A stretch of 64,000 bases of DNA. It comes from Candidatus Sulfotelmatobacter sp. (lineage in GTDB: Bacteria; Acidobacteriota; Terriglobia; Terriglobales; Acidobacteriaceae). Shown here one piece after another: positions 45,700 through 53,693 of the stretch. A model generated the notes under the pieces. The model was given only the letters and a program-made list of their open reading frames with translations, searched no databases and was not told where the DNA came from. How positions within the stretch are numbered: the stretch's first letter is position 1; each line of letters opens with the position of its first letter. The stretch lies in contig JAOAPI010000026.1 in assembly GCA_025462865.1 (NCBI GenBank), positions 96,611 through 160,610 on the forward strand, in the 5' to 3' direction. The translations under genes were made by a program, and so were the position numbers.

Positions 45700-48315
45700 A
45701 TGAAACGAATTCTTACGATACTCAGTTTTACTCTGGCGACATTTTCCGTGGCCGTTGCGCAGCGCCTGCCCGAAGTGGCTTCTCCAGAAAACTACAAGCT
45801 GACATTCACTCCCGATCTTGAAAAGGCCAAGTTCGAGGGAGACGAGACGATTTCCCTTCGCGTGCTGAAGCCGACATCCGAGATTACGTTGAATGCGGTT
45901 GATATTGACTTTCACGACGTCACCATTACTAGCGGCGGAAACACGCAGAAGGCCAAGGTCACGCCTCAGAAAGAAAAAGAGATGGTCGTGCTCGCGGTCG
46001 AGAAGCCGCTGCCTTCGGGGCAGGCCACTGTACACATTACTTATACCGGCACCCTGAACGACGAAATGCGCGGTCTCTACCTGGGAAAAGATGACCATGG
46101 TCGCAGGTATGCCGCTTCGCAATTTGAAGCCACCGACGCCCGCCGCGCTTTCCCATCGTTTGATGAACCCGCTTACAAGGCGACCTTCGACATTACCGCT
46201 GTAGCCGACAAAGGCATGGTCGCAATCTCGAATTACAAAGTGGTTTCCGATACACCCGGCCCCGGTGACAAACACACGGTGCGTTTCGCCACCACCGCCA
46301 AGTTGTCTTCCTATCTGGCGGCGCTGGTCGTCGGCAAATTCGAATACATTGAGGGATCGGCGGACGGCATTCCGATCCGCATTTACAGTACCCCGGGCAA
46401 GAAAGAGATGGGAAAGTTTGCGCTGGAGTCGGCCGAGCACATCCTCAAGTACTACAACCAATATTTTGGAATTAAGTATCCCTACGGGAAATTGGACCTG
46501 GTCGGCATTCCCGATTTTTCGGCTGGCGCAATGGAAAACGCTGGCTGCATCACCTTTCGCGAAGTGATTCTTCTGATTGATGAGAAGCAGGGCTCGATTG
46601 ATCTGAAAAAAACGATCGCCTCGGTGATTTCCCACGAGATGGCCCACATGTGGTTCGGCGACCTGGTAACGATGAAATGGTGGGACGATATTTGGCTTAA
46701 CGAAGGCTTCGCTACCTGGATGTCGAGTAAGCCGCTGGAAAAGTGGAAGCCGGAATGGAATTACGATCTTGACGATGTGAGCGGCACAGGCGGGACTCTC
46801 AACACGGACTCGCTTGCCAGCACGCGTCCCATCCATCAGGCCGCAGAGACGCCGGCGCAGATTCAGGAATTATTTGACGGCATCGCCTACGGCAAAGCTG
46901 CGTCGGTGCTGCGCATGCTGGAAGCATATTTGGGCGAGGAGACTTTCCGCGCCGGCGTCAACGCCTATATGCAACAGCATCAGTATGCGAACTCCACTGC
47001 TGACGATTTTTGGGATACTCAAGCCAAAACTTCGAAGAAGCCCGTGGACCAGATCATGCCCACTTTTGTGAAGCAGGCGGGAGTCCCGATCATCAACGTG
47101 AAGTCGCAATGCTCTGGCGGGTCGACTGCGGTAATGCTGGATCAGCGCCGCTACTACTATGATCGCGAAAAGTTTCAAGCGCCGAGTGATCAGCTCTGGC
47201 AAGTTCCGCTGTGCATGAAGTCCTCAACCGGCGCGCAAAAGTGTGAGCTACTTACTAAAAGGGAACAAACCTTCACACTGCCGGGATGTTCAACATGGGT
47301 TCTGGCGAACGCCGGGGCTTCCGGATATTACCGTAGCGGCTACGGGGCAGACGCCGTGCGAGCCCTCGCCGGTGATGCCGAGAGCAAACTATCTCCCGCA
47401 GAGCGGATCGCTTTGCAAACCGACATCTGGGCCTCGGTGCGGGTGGGACGGGAGCCAGTGGGCGATTATCTAGCCTTTGTCCAAGGGCTCAGGAGCGAGC
47501 GCAACCGCGCAGTGCTGGAAGATGTTCTCGGACAATTGAACTACATTGGCCGATACCTCGTCACGGATAGTGACCGTGAATCCTATCGCCAGTGGTTGCG
47601 CCAAAACCTGACGCCAATACTGAAAGACGTCGGCGAAGAATCGAAGGCGGGGGAGAGCGACGAGCAAAGAACGCTGCGAGCTCGACTGTTCACCGCGCTG
47701 GGCTATGATGCACGTGACTCGGAGGTATTAGCGCACGCGCGTAAGATCGCAGAGCAGGTTCTCAACGATCCCTCTTCCGTGGATCGGGACATGGCGGCCG
47801 CAGCGCTTACGCTGGCGGCTGTGAATGGCGACGAGGCGCTCTATTCCCGGATGATGGCGGCGATGAAAAACCCCAAGTCTCCCGAAGAGTACTACATGTA
47901 TTTATTCTCCCTTCCTCAATTCACCGATCCAAAACTCACGGAACGGACACTGGCCTACGCCGTCTCTCCGGAAGTTCGTTCCCAGGACGCGTTGCAATTA
48001 GTGTCCAATGTTTTGAATAATCCGGCCGGTGAAAAACTGGCATGGGACTTCGTTCTCTCGCATTGGGATGCGTTGCAAAAAGCCGGTGGCCCTTTCGCCA
48101 GCGCGCAGGTGGTTAATGCGACAAGTTCGTTTTGCGATGCCGGTATGCGCGATCAGGTAGTCGCCTTCTACGCAGCGCACAAGATTGAAGCTGCGGAGCG
48201 CACGTACAGGCAGTCCGTCGAGCGCATCAACAACTGCGTCGACCTGAAATCGCAACAGGAACCGCAGCTGGCGTCTTGGCTGGGACAACACAGCTCTACG
48301 GCTGGGGGACAATAG
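45700..48315 (+). CDS. Secreted M1-family metallo-aminopeptidase
   Basis: Zinc aminopeptidase of 871 residues removing N-terminal amino acids from peptides. A signal peptide (MKRILTILSFTLATFSVAVA) implies periplasmic or extracellular location. The GAMENAG exopeptidase motif, zinc site HEMAH (His312, Glu313, His316) with the third ligand Glu in NEGFATWM, and a C-terminal ERAP1-like helical domain (TDIWASVRVGREPVGDYL) are all present. It ends 271 bp before tRNA-Phe, the boundary of the accessory region. Confidence 0.95.
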   Translation: MKRILTILSFTLATFSVAVAQRLPEVASPENYKLTFTPDLEKAKFEGDETISLRVLKPTSEITLNAVDIDFHDVTITSGGNTQKAKVTPQKEKEMVVLAVEKPLPSGQATVHITYTGTLNDEMRGLYLGKDDHGRRYAASQFEATDARRAFPSFDEPAYKATFDITAVADKGMVAISNYKVVSDTPGPGDKHTVRFATTAKLSSYLAALVVGKFEYIEGSADGIPIRIYSTPGKKEMGKFALESAEHILKYYNQYFGIKYPYGKLDLVGIPDFSAGAMENAGCITFREVILLIDEKQGSIDLKKTIASVISHEMAHMWFGDLVTMKWWDDIWLNEGFATWMSSKPLEKWKPEWNYDLDDVSGTGGTLNTDSLASTRPIHQAAETPAQIQELFDGIAYGKAASVLRMLEAYLGEETFRAGVNAYMQQHQYANSTADDFWDTQAKTSKKPVDQIMPTFVKQAGVPIINVKSQCSGGSTAVMLDQRRYYYDREKFQAPSDQLWQVPLCMKSSTGAQKCELLTKREQTFTLPGCSTWVLANAGASGYYRSGYGADAVRALAGDAESKLSPAERIALQTDIWASVRVGREPVGDYLAFVQGLRSERNRAVLEDVLGQLNYIGRYLVTDSDRESYRQWLRQNLTPILKDVGEESKAGESDEQRTLRARLFTALGYDARDSEVLAHARKIAEQVLNDPSSVDRDMAAAALTLAAVNGDEALYSRMMAAMKNPKSPEEYYMYLFSLPQFTDPKLTERTLAYAVSPEVRSQDALQLVSNVLNNPAGEKLAWDFVLSHWDALQKAGGPFASAQVVNATSSFCDAGMRDQVVAFYAAHKIEAAERTYRQSVERINNCVDLKSQQEPQLASWLGQHSSTAGGQ

Positions 48316-48586
48316 CTCGCATATCTAGCGCGGCAAACACACTCGGGTGGTGAACCAGTGTCTTCCGGCTGGCCCTCGGCGATGCCTTGCATCTTTATAG
48401 TTTCTAAAGAAGAACAATCGCGGCCTCGACGGTTGCCGAGATTGAGTGAACTCGCCGCCATTGCTATAATCAAGATCGTCCGCACGGGTTCGACAACGCA
48501 GTTCGTTCGGTTGGCAATCCTGCAACAATCTGTGTCGGGTGAACAATCCTCGCAGCCCGCGTTGCCTCGGCGGGTTTCGAAAACGT

Positions 48587-48662
48587 GGCCAGGTAGCTCA
48601 GGTGGTAGAGCGCAGCCCTGAAAAGGCTGGCGTCGGCGGTTCAACTCCGTCCCTGGCCACCA
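48587..48662 (+). tRNA. tRNA-Phe (GAA)
   Basis: A 76-nt cloverleaf: acceptor GGCCAGG/CCTGGCC, D-arm GCTC-AGGTGGTA-GAGC, anticodon stem CAGCC/GGCTG around CTGAAAA (anticodon GAA), T-arm with GGTTCAACTCC and encoded CCA. Its 3' end faces the integrase gene 74 bp away, the usual arrangement when a tRNA 3' end serves as the attachment site. Confidence 0.97.
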
Positions 48663-48735
48663 CATTTCAAAGCACTTGTTCGGAATCCCTCGATTTTAGC
48701 TAGCCCACAATATGCCCACAAAACGAGGGTTTGCG

Positions 48736-49959
48736 CTAAACAACGAAGTTCGTTGCAGGCGCCTTCTCCATCCACGAACCCTTTAACAGTTGGGTCAGGA
48801 ACATCCCCTGTGCCTCCAGCTTCGCCGGTGTGATGGCTTGGGCATAGACGTCCAGGGTGGTCTTGATGTTCGAATGACGGAGTAGTTCTTGCACGAGTTT
48901 TGGATCGTAGTTGTTGGCGACCAGGACCGATGCCAGCGTTCGCCGGAAAGTGTGAAAACCAAAAGCCCTGGGCGGTGCTACAACCCCAACCTTCATGGCC
49001 GCTGGCCGAAGATGATCGGACAAAAGCATGTTGGCTCGCGGTGGCTTCCTTCCCTTCAGCTTGAAAGAGGGGAACACGAGATCCTCTTCCTTGCTGTACG
49101 GCGTTTCCCGGCGCCAGTTGAGCAGATGTGCCGCGAGTACAGGATGCAGCGGAACGGGACGTTTTGACGCCTTCGACTTCGGTCGGCCGAATCTCCCGTA
49201 GACGTAAGCGCGTCGCACGTAAATGCATTGATTCTCTACGTCGATGTCCTTCCATTGCAGCGCGAGGATCTCGGAGATCCGTAGCGCTGTGGCTGCGGTG
49301 ACCAACACCAGCGTACGCAGCATCAATTCCAGTTGGTTGATGATGGCGAAGGCTTGGGTCGGAGTCAAAATGATCGGGTCGAAGTCGCTGACGGTGGACT
49401 GGCGAACAAAGCGGATCGGATTCGCCTGTTCTGTCCGAGGCAGAAATCCGACACGCTGGGCGTGTTTGTAAACCAGACCGATGACCTGTCGGATCTTCGA
49501 CCGGGTTTGGTTTTCGAGACCGCTCTTCCTTCCCAGCTCTTTCAGCCAGCTCTCTAGATCCAGCGGTTTGATCATCAAGGCTACCTGATCGCCCCAGCGT
49601 GGCAGAACCCACTTGCGGAGATAGCGGCGATAGGTTGCTGTCGTGGAATAAGCTTTCGGAGCTGATGCTTGGTTTTGATCTTCGGAGAGTTCTTCTTGAA
49701 TGTAGTGACCCGCAATGTCGCTGAACGTCACGGGGCGGCCATTGTTGTTCGGAGCGGGGTGGTTGATTGGCAGGTAAAGCGACTTGACGAATTCGCGTGC
49801 AGCAGCGCGGGTCGGCAGCTCTTTTTGCGTTCCGATCACAATGGCGTGCTCGACCCTGTTGCCGTCGGCACGAGTGATGCGAAAACGAAGCCGCCAAACC
49901 TTGCCTCCCTTGCGACTCTCAAGACGCAGGCTTCCTTCTTGGTACCGTGTCCTTCCCAT
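48736..49959 (-). CDS. Tyrosine recombinase/integrase
   Basis: Site-specific integrase of 407 residues. An N-terminal AP2-like arm-binding part (LRLESRKGGKVWRLRFRI), a SAM-like core-binding domain (TYRRYLRKWVLPRWGDQ) and the catalytic domain with Arg227 (ALRISEIL), His336 and Arg339 (FHTFRRTLAS), His362 (LLRHSNIKTT) and Tyr372 (LDVYAQAI) give a complete catalytic set. It points toward the tRNA-Phe 3' end, implying that this tRNA was the integration target. The excisionase-like gene lies immediately upstream. Confidence 0.95.
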   Translation of the reverse strand: MGRTRYQEGSLRLESRKGGKVWRLRFRITRADGNRVEHAIVIGTQKELPTRAAAREFVKSLYLPINHPAPNNNGRPVTFSDIAGHYIQEELSEDQNQASAPKAYSTTATYRRYLRKWVLPRWGDQVALMIKPLDLESWLKELGRKSGLENQTRSKIRQVIGLVYKHAQRVGFLPRTEQANPIRFVRQSTVSDFDPIILTPTQAFAIINQLELMLRTLVLVTAATALRISEILALQWKDIDVENQCIYVRRAYVYGRFGRPKSKASKRPVPLHPVLAAHLLNWRRETPYSKEEDLVFPSFKLKGRKPPRANMLLSDHLRPAAMKVGVVAPPRAFGFHTFRRTLASVLVANNYDPKLVQELLRHSNIKTTLDVYAQAITPAKLEAQGMFLTQLLKGSWMEKAPATNFVV

Positions 49960-49965
49960 CGGGTA

Positions 49966-50223
49966 TTACCTCCCTACGGAACGGCACGGACGACGAGAAG
50001 AGTTTACCTTGGCCTTCATCCACGCGTCCAACTCGGATAGTAGGAAACGCCAAGTCTTGCGGGCTCCTTCGCCGAAAGGGTGGGCTGGAATCGTTCCTTC
50101 GCGCGCTAGGCGCTGAACTGTGCCCAAATTGAGGTTAAGAAAGCTCGCCGCCTCATCCGAACTAACGTAGTGCTCGGGTTCAACCCGCGGAGGAGAGAGG
50201 ATCGTACTCGTTAGCATTGACAT
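49966..50223 (-). CDS. Excisionase-like helix-turn-helix protein
   Basis: An 85-residue protein with a MerR/excisionase winged HTH: YVSSDEAASFLNLNLGTVQR followed by LAREGTIPAHPFGEGARKTW and RFLLSELDAWM. It probably steers the adjacent integrase or acts as an element regulator. The ATG at 50223 is backed by AAGGAGATC; a longer frame to 50328 lacks such a signal. The stop is 6 bp before the integrase start, so the two are one operon. Confidence 0.88.
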   Translation of the reverse strand: MSMLTSTILSPPRVEPEHYVSSDEAASFLNLNLGTVQRLAREGTIPAHPFGEGARKTWRFLLSELDAWMKAKVNSSRRPCRSVGR

Positions 50224-50420
50224 TCGAGATCTCCTTTCCTTCTGAGCTAGTTTCAATCGCGGCAATTCCTGTGAGTACAATTCACCATTGATCACACCTG
50301 CTACGTAACCATTGTCGAAGCCGAGCACTGGGAACCGGGAGTTCCACCACTGCCCCCTCCGCTGGTCAAGTCTGTACGGGGCCAGCGATAGTCAACCAAC
50401 TTGACCCCTTCCTGCCGCCG

Positions 50421-50454
50421 TGTCCAATAACTTCTCGTTATAACGTTATTCCTG
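50421..50454. repeat. 34-bp inverted repeat, left arm
   Basis: Begins TGTCCAATAAC and ends CGTTATAACGTTATTCCTG. It matches the reverse complement of 50805-50838 at 32 of 34 positions. It contains the palindrome CGTTATAACG (50436-50445) set between AATAAC and GTTATT. Confidence 0.9.
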
Positions 50455-50456
50455 CC

Positions 50457-50466
50457 GGTTATAACG
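50457..50466. repeat. Extra GTTATAAC box
   Basis: GGTTATAACG repeats the palindrome core of the 34-bp repeat a few bases after its left arm, giving three GTTATAAC boxes in the control region (the others are inside the two arms). Confidence 0.7.
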
Positions 50467-50793
50467 AACGGCTCCACGCCGATCCGTCACATGACATTCT
50501 CGTTGACCAAGCCACTACCCGGATGCGGAGCTTATTGACTAGGCGGGGCTTACGGAAAGCAAGATCATTTGACGAAAGCGCTAGAAAATTCTTGAGGCGC
50601 GGTAAATCCAAGCCGTGTCCCGTGTGCTATTCAACTTCATCGTAGACGGTCTCCAAGATGCTGAGACCCTGTGGCGGCAATCGAAGACTTAGCGAAGTGA
50701 CGATGGCTATGTCACTTCTTGCGAGATGGATAGAGCCTATTCATGTTGGCCTCGACTCTAAATTGACCGCCCGAAACACCCGGATGTTCCGAA

Positions 50794-50814
50794 GTTATTC
50801 CTCCCAGGAATAAC
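50794..50814. repeat. Perfect 9-bp hairpin GTTATTCCT-CCC-AGGAATAAC
   Basis: Perfect inverted arms around a CCC loop, overlapping the right arm of the 34-bp repeat by ten bases. A compact hairpin next to further inverted repeats is reminiscent of oriT or iteron-like control sites. Confidence 0.75.
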
Positions 50815-50838
50815 GTTATAACGAGACATTATTGGACA
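50805..50838. repeat. 34-bp inverted repeat, right arm
   Basis: Begins CAGGAATAACGTTATAACG and ends TTATTGGACA; the reverse complement matches the left arm at 50421-50454 with two mismatches. The two arms bound about 350 bp with no credible gene. Confidence 0.9.
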
Positions 50839-50903
50839 TCGTGATTGAGAGAGCTTAGTTTTTCGCCAAAAGCAGACGATTTGAGATATTGCCCGAGGTG
50901 CAT

Positions 50904-51239
50904 ATGCCACGTTGGTCCCAAGTCACCTTAGTCCACCAAATCCGGCGCCTTCTTCGGTCGAAGCGGGCGCGTCCAACCGCTGCTCTTCTTGCCCTCCTTC
51001 TTGTCATCCCTGTAGCCGCGCTGGCACAAGGTTCACCCTTCGACACCGGCTTTAACGCCATTCAAAGCCTTTTCACCGGCACCATTGCGAAGGTTGCGAG
51101 TTTGGTCGCCATCGTGATCGGCGGCTACGGCTTCGCACACGGCGAACCCGGTGCAAAGAAGGCGCTCGCCGGGGTTGCCGCAGGAACAGGTATTGCCGTT
51201 CTCGCAGTGAATGTACTGAGTTGGCTCTGGGGCGTATAG
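50904..51239 (+). CDS. VirB2/TrbC-like conjugative pilin
   Basis: A 111-residue prepilin. A long basic leader (IRRLLRSKRARP) precedes a signal-like helix (ALLALLLVIPVAALAQ) and two hydrophobic helices (AKVASLVAIVIGGYGFA and AGVAAGTGIAVLAVNVLSWL), the fold of cyclic or linear VirB2/TrbC pilins. The ATG at 50904 has GAGGTG upstream; a TTG at 50889 is possible. It is first in the virB2-virB3-virB4 run of a type IV secretion system remnant. Confidence 0.85.
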   Translation: MPRWSQVTLVHQIRRLLRSKRARPTAALLALLLVIPVAALAQGSPFDTGFNAIQSLFTGTIAKVASLVAIVIGGYGFAHGEPGAKKALAGVAAGTGIAVLAVNVLSWLWGV

Positions 51240-51275
51240 CGCCCTTCTAACCGTTCATCCTCAGGCGAGGAGCTT

Positions 51276-51578
51276 ATGCCCGACAAAGCGCAGCAGAGGC
51301 ATCGCACAAATCGAGTCTTCAAGAGCCTTCATAAGCCGCTCACCTATTTGGGCGTTGAGCGCACGCTCTTCTACTTCGTCTGCGTTGGCGCGGTGGGGGC
51401 TTTCAATCTCTTCAATTCCATCCTTGCGGGTATCGCCGTTTTCATTGGCGGCTTTGCCTTCGGCCATTGGGTAACGAACAGCGATCCGGCATTCCTCCGC
51501 ATCCTCGCAAAGTCCGAACGCTTCAAGCTGCGTTATGACGCCGCGAAGCAGCAAGTTCCTCGCGTGGAGGTAGTGTGA
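51276..51578 (+). CDS. VirB3/TrbD-like type IV secretion membrane protein
   Basis: A 100-residue inner-membrane protein. HKPLTYLGVERTLFYF at the N-terminus, two closely spaced hydrophobic stretches (FNLFNSILAGIAVFIGGFAFG) and a charged C-terminal tail match VirB3/TrbD, which assembles with VirB4. GAGGAG precedes the ATG. Its stop overlaps the start of virB4, indicating translational coupling. Confidence 0.85.
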   Translation: MPDKAQQRHRTNRVFKSLHKPLTYLGVERTLFYFVCVGAVGAFNLFNSILAGIAVFIGGFAFGHWVTNSDPAFLRILAKSERFKLRYDAAKQQVPRVEVV

Positions 51579-53083
51579 TGCTGCGTGTCGATAAAGTCAT
51601 CAAGCCCTGGAAAGAGAGTGCGGCTCTCAACGACCACATCAACCTCTATGGCTTCTGGAACGAGACGGCCTTCCTCACCAAGAGCGGTGATCTCGGCATG
51701 ATTCTCAGCGTTCCCGGCGTGGACTACGAAAGTCTTGACAGCTCCCAACAGGAGTATGCAGTGAAGAGGTTGGAGGCGGCGCTGAAAGCCTTTGGCCCAG
51801 GCTTTCATGTTTACCAATACCTCTTCAAATCGAACTGCCCCGACATACCGTTCGCAACATATGACGACCCGATTGTGGAAGCGGCGATCGACCAGCGGCG
51901 GAAGTTCTTTGAAGGAAAGCGCGAACATCTCTATCAAGTTGAGATTTTCTACTGCATCCTGCTTGAAGGCTCCCGGTCGAAGACCGGCGTCGGCACGGCG
52001 CTCGCTCGCCTGTTACGCGATCCAGAGGGCGCGATTGCCGAACTCAAATCGCAGTTCACTAACGACAGCATGAAGAAGTTCTTGCGTACGCATATCGAGC
52101 GCGATCTTCAACGCATCGACCAGCACGTGCACGCATTCGCTCGGCAACTCGTAGATTTCATGCAAATCGAGGTCTTGAATCAGCAGGCGCAGTTCCAGTT
52201 TTTTCGCCGCTTGCTCAATTATGACGACTGGCGTGTTGCCGGCAGACCGCAGTCCACACACTTTCTCGACTATCAGGTGGTCAACTCCGACATCGAAGCG
52301 GAACGCGATCATCTGCGGGTCGGCGATCACATTGTCCATGTACTGACGATGAAAGAGGCCATCACCGAAACGAGGCCCCTGGTACTAGGCGCGCTGTTGA
52401 AGATCCCCGCCAACTTCTATGTGGTCACCGAGTGGACGCCGCTCCCTGCGGACAAGGCCCGCAAAGAGGTGAACAAGCGCCGTCGCCACTTCAATATGTC
52501 AAAGACGGGATTCGTCTCGCAGATAGGCAGCGAGGCCACCAAGACGAACCCGCACGATGTGCTGGTGGACGAGTCCAAGCAGGCCGACATCGAAAATCTT
52601 GGTGATTGCCTTCGCACCCTGGGTGACGGTCAATCGCTCGGCGACTTCTCGCTCACGATTGTGCTGTATGGCCGGTCGCGAACGGAACTTGATCAGCTCG
52701 TGGCCGAGTTTACTGGCGTCTTCACCAACGCGGACGGCAATCTGTTTGTCGAAACCTACAACCAACTGAACGCTTATTTCGCCACTGTGCCAGGCAACTA
52801 TGCGCTCAACCTTCGCAAGATGTATCTGCTGAACACGAACTATGCCGATCTGTCTTTTCTGTTTACGATTCTTCCCGGCGAGAAGACGAACGCGCATCTC
52901 GGCACGGAGTACTTGGCAGTCGTCGAAACCGACAACAGCACTCCCTACTTTCTCAACCTGCACACCCGCGATGTTGCCCATACCCTAATTCTCGGCATGA
53001 CAGGCAGTGGCAAAGCCTTCCTCCGCAAATATGCGCCCCAGCGCCTGCCACCCAAACAAATGGAATTGTGTCTCTCCGCCTGA
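51578..53083 (+). pseudogene. VirB4/TrbE-like ATPase, truncated at Walker A
   Basis: Encodes 501 residues of a conjugation ATPase that normally runs to 800-900. The N-terminal CagE/TrbE domain is intact (GFWNETAFLTKSGDLGMILS, VTEWTPLPADKARKEVNKRR, LLNTNYADLSFLFTILPGE). Homology stops at the P-loop: ILGMTGSGK is followed by AFLRKYAPQ and a stop 19 residues later, so Ser/Thr of GK[ST] is replaced and Walker B, arginine finger and motor domain are missing. It cannot hydrolyse ATP. The downstream sequence is unrelated, pointing to deletion or recombination rather than a point mutation. Confidence 0.88.
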
Positions 53084-53212
53084 GTGTCAGCTAGGGAAAC
53101 TGCCCCATCATTGGATTCGTATCGCGCGCAGGTTTCGGTACGCATGCTGCTAGAGCAGCACGGCTTCTCGGGCGTCGAACTGCTCGGCTCGAACATACCT
53201 GTTAAGCTATGA
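53084..53212 (+). pseudogene. Coding-like fragment after truncated virB4 (possible rhodanese C-terminus)
   Basis: In frame directly after the virB4 stop, 42 sense codons end at TGA 53212. The segment AQVSVRMLLEQHGFSGVELL resembles the last helix-strand of rhodanese-like domains, but the match is short. If real, it marks the foreign sequence joined to virB4 and would be a gene remnant. It is too short for a firm call. Confidence 0.3.
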
Positions 53213-53496
53213 GCCAGCGCCCTCGCCTCTTGCAGCTAGCGATGGGCGGTGCGGCGGGTGACTGTTCCTCATTGCGTACAATGCCACTCTTGATCCGAAC
53301 TTGGTGTCCCAGCGAACTCACTCGACGAACGCTTCCGCTGGCCTTCAGGCCACTGTGCCGTAAATGTGCCGCGGGGTTCACAAAGCCGCGAGTTTTTCGA
53401 GGTTTTTGAGGCACCTCGGAACCTTCCGTGCGAGCTTTTGTTGTGGGTAAACCATTGATTCATTTAGGTGGACAGCACTTTCTCTAGTACCGTGAA

Positions 53497-53528
53497 ACCT
53501 GCCTTACAAGCAGAAGGTCGCAAGTTCG
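53497..53528 (+). other. tRNA-Val-like fragment (anticodon arm to T-loop)
   Basis: CCTGCCTTACAAGCAG followed by AAGGTCGCAAGTTCG reproduces the anticodon arm (anticodon TAC), variable loop and start of the T-arm of a tRNA-Val. No D-arm or acceptor stem flanks it, so it is not a functional tRNA. It may be a recombination scar. Confidence 0.5.
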
Positions 53529-53665
53529 CTGAAAAGAATTGGATCCCGTGAAACACGAACAATATTGAAGTGGCACTTTCAGGGGGCAATAACAATTCCG
53601 ATGGGTTTCTTTGAGTGCCTTGGGATGCTCATCATTCCGCGCAACTCCCTGAAATTCCGTTTATT

Positions 53666-53693
53666 GGTGGATTCGAATCCTTCCCTCTCCGCC
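53666..53693 (+). other. tRNA-Ser 3'-end fragment
   Basis: GGTGGATTCGAATCC followed by TTCCCTCTCCGCCA matches the T-arm, acceptor 3' strand and CCA of a tRNA-Ser. The antisense frames give AEREGFES, GGEGRIRIH and WRRGKDSNP, the familiar spurious peptides translated from the reverse of tRNA-Ser. The sequence 5' to it does not form the rest of a tRNA, so this is an isolated 3' end, as left by tRNA-targeting integrases. Confidence 0.7.

Larger units (their letters stand above)
50224..50903. other. Noncoding control region of the integrated element
   Basis: About 680 bp between the excisionase-like gene and virB2 without a credible gene. It holds the 34-bp inverted repeat pair, three copies of GTTATAAC and a perfect hairpin, all described separately. 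Its position between the recombination module and the transfer genes is where an origin of transfer or element promoter region would be expected. Confidence 0.65.

Noticed and set aside
48168..48665. Minus-strand frame beginning WWPGTELNRRRQPFQG
   Set aside because: This is the well-known spurious peptide read from the antisense of tRNA-Phe, and it runs into the 3' end of the aminopeptidase gene.
48641..49897. 418-codon minus-strand frame overlapping the integrase
   Set aside because: It lies in another frame of the integrase gene; the 48736-49959 frame carries the catalytic Arg, His and Tyr residues and this one does not.
53202..53414. Two opposing ~66-70 codon frames after the virB4 remnant
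   Set aside because: They overlap antiparallel with no recognisable motif; neither can be preferred.
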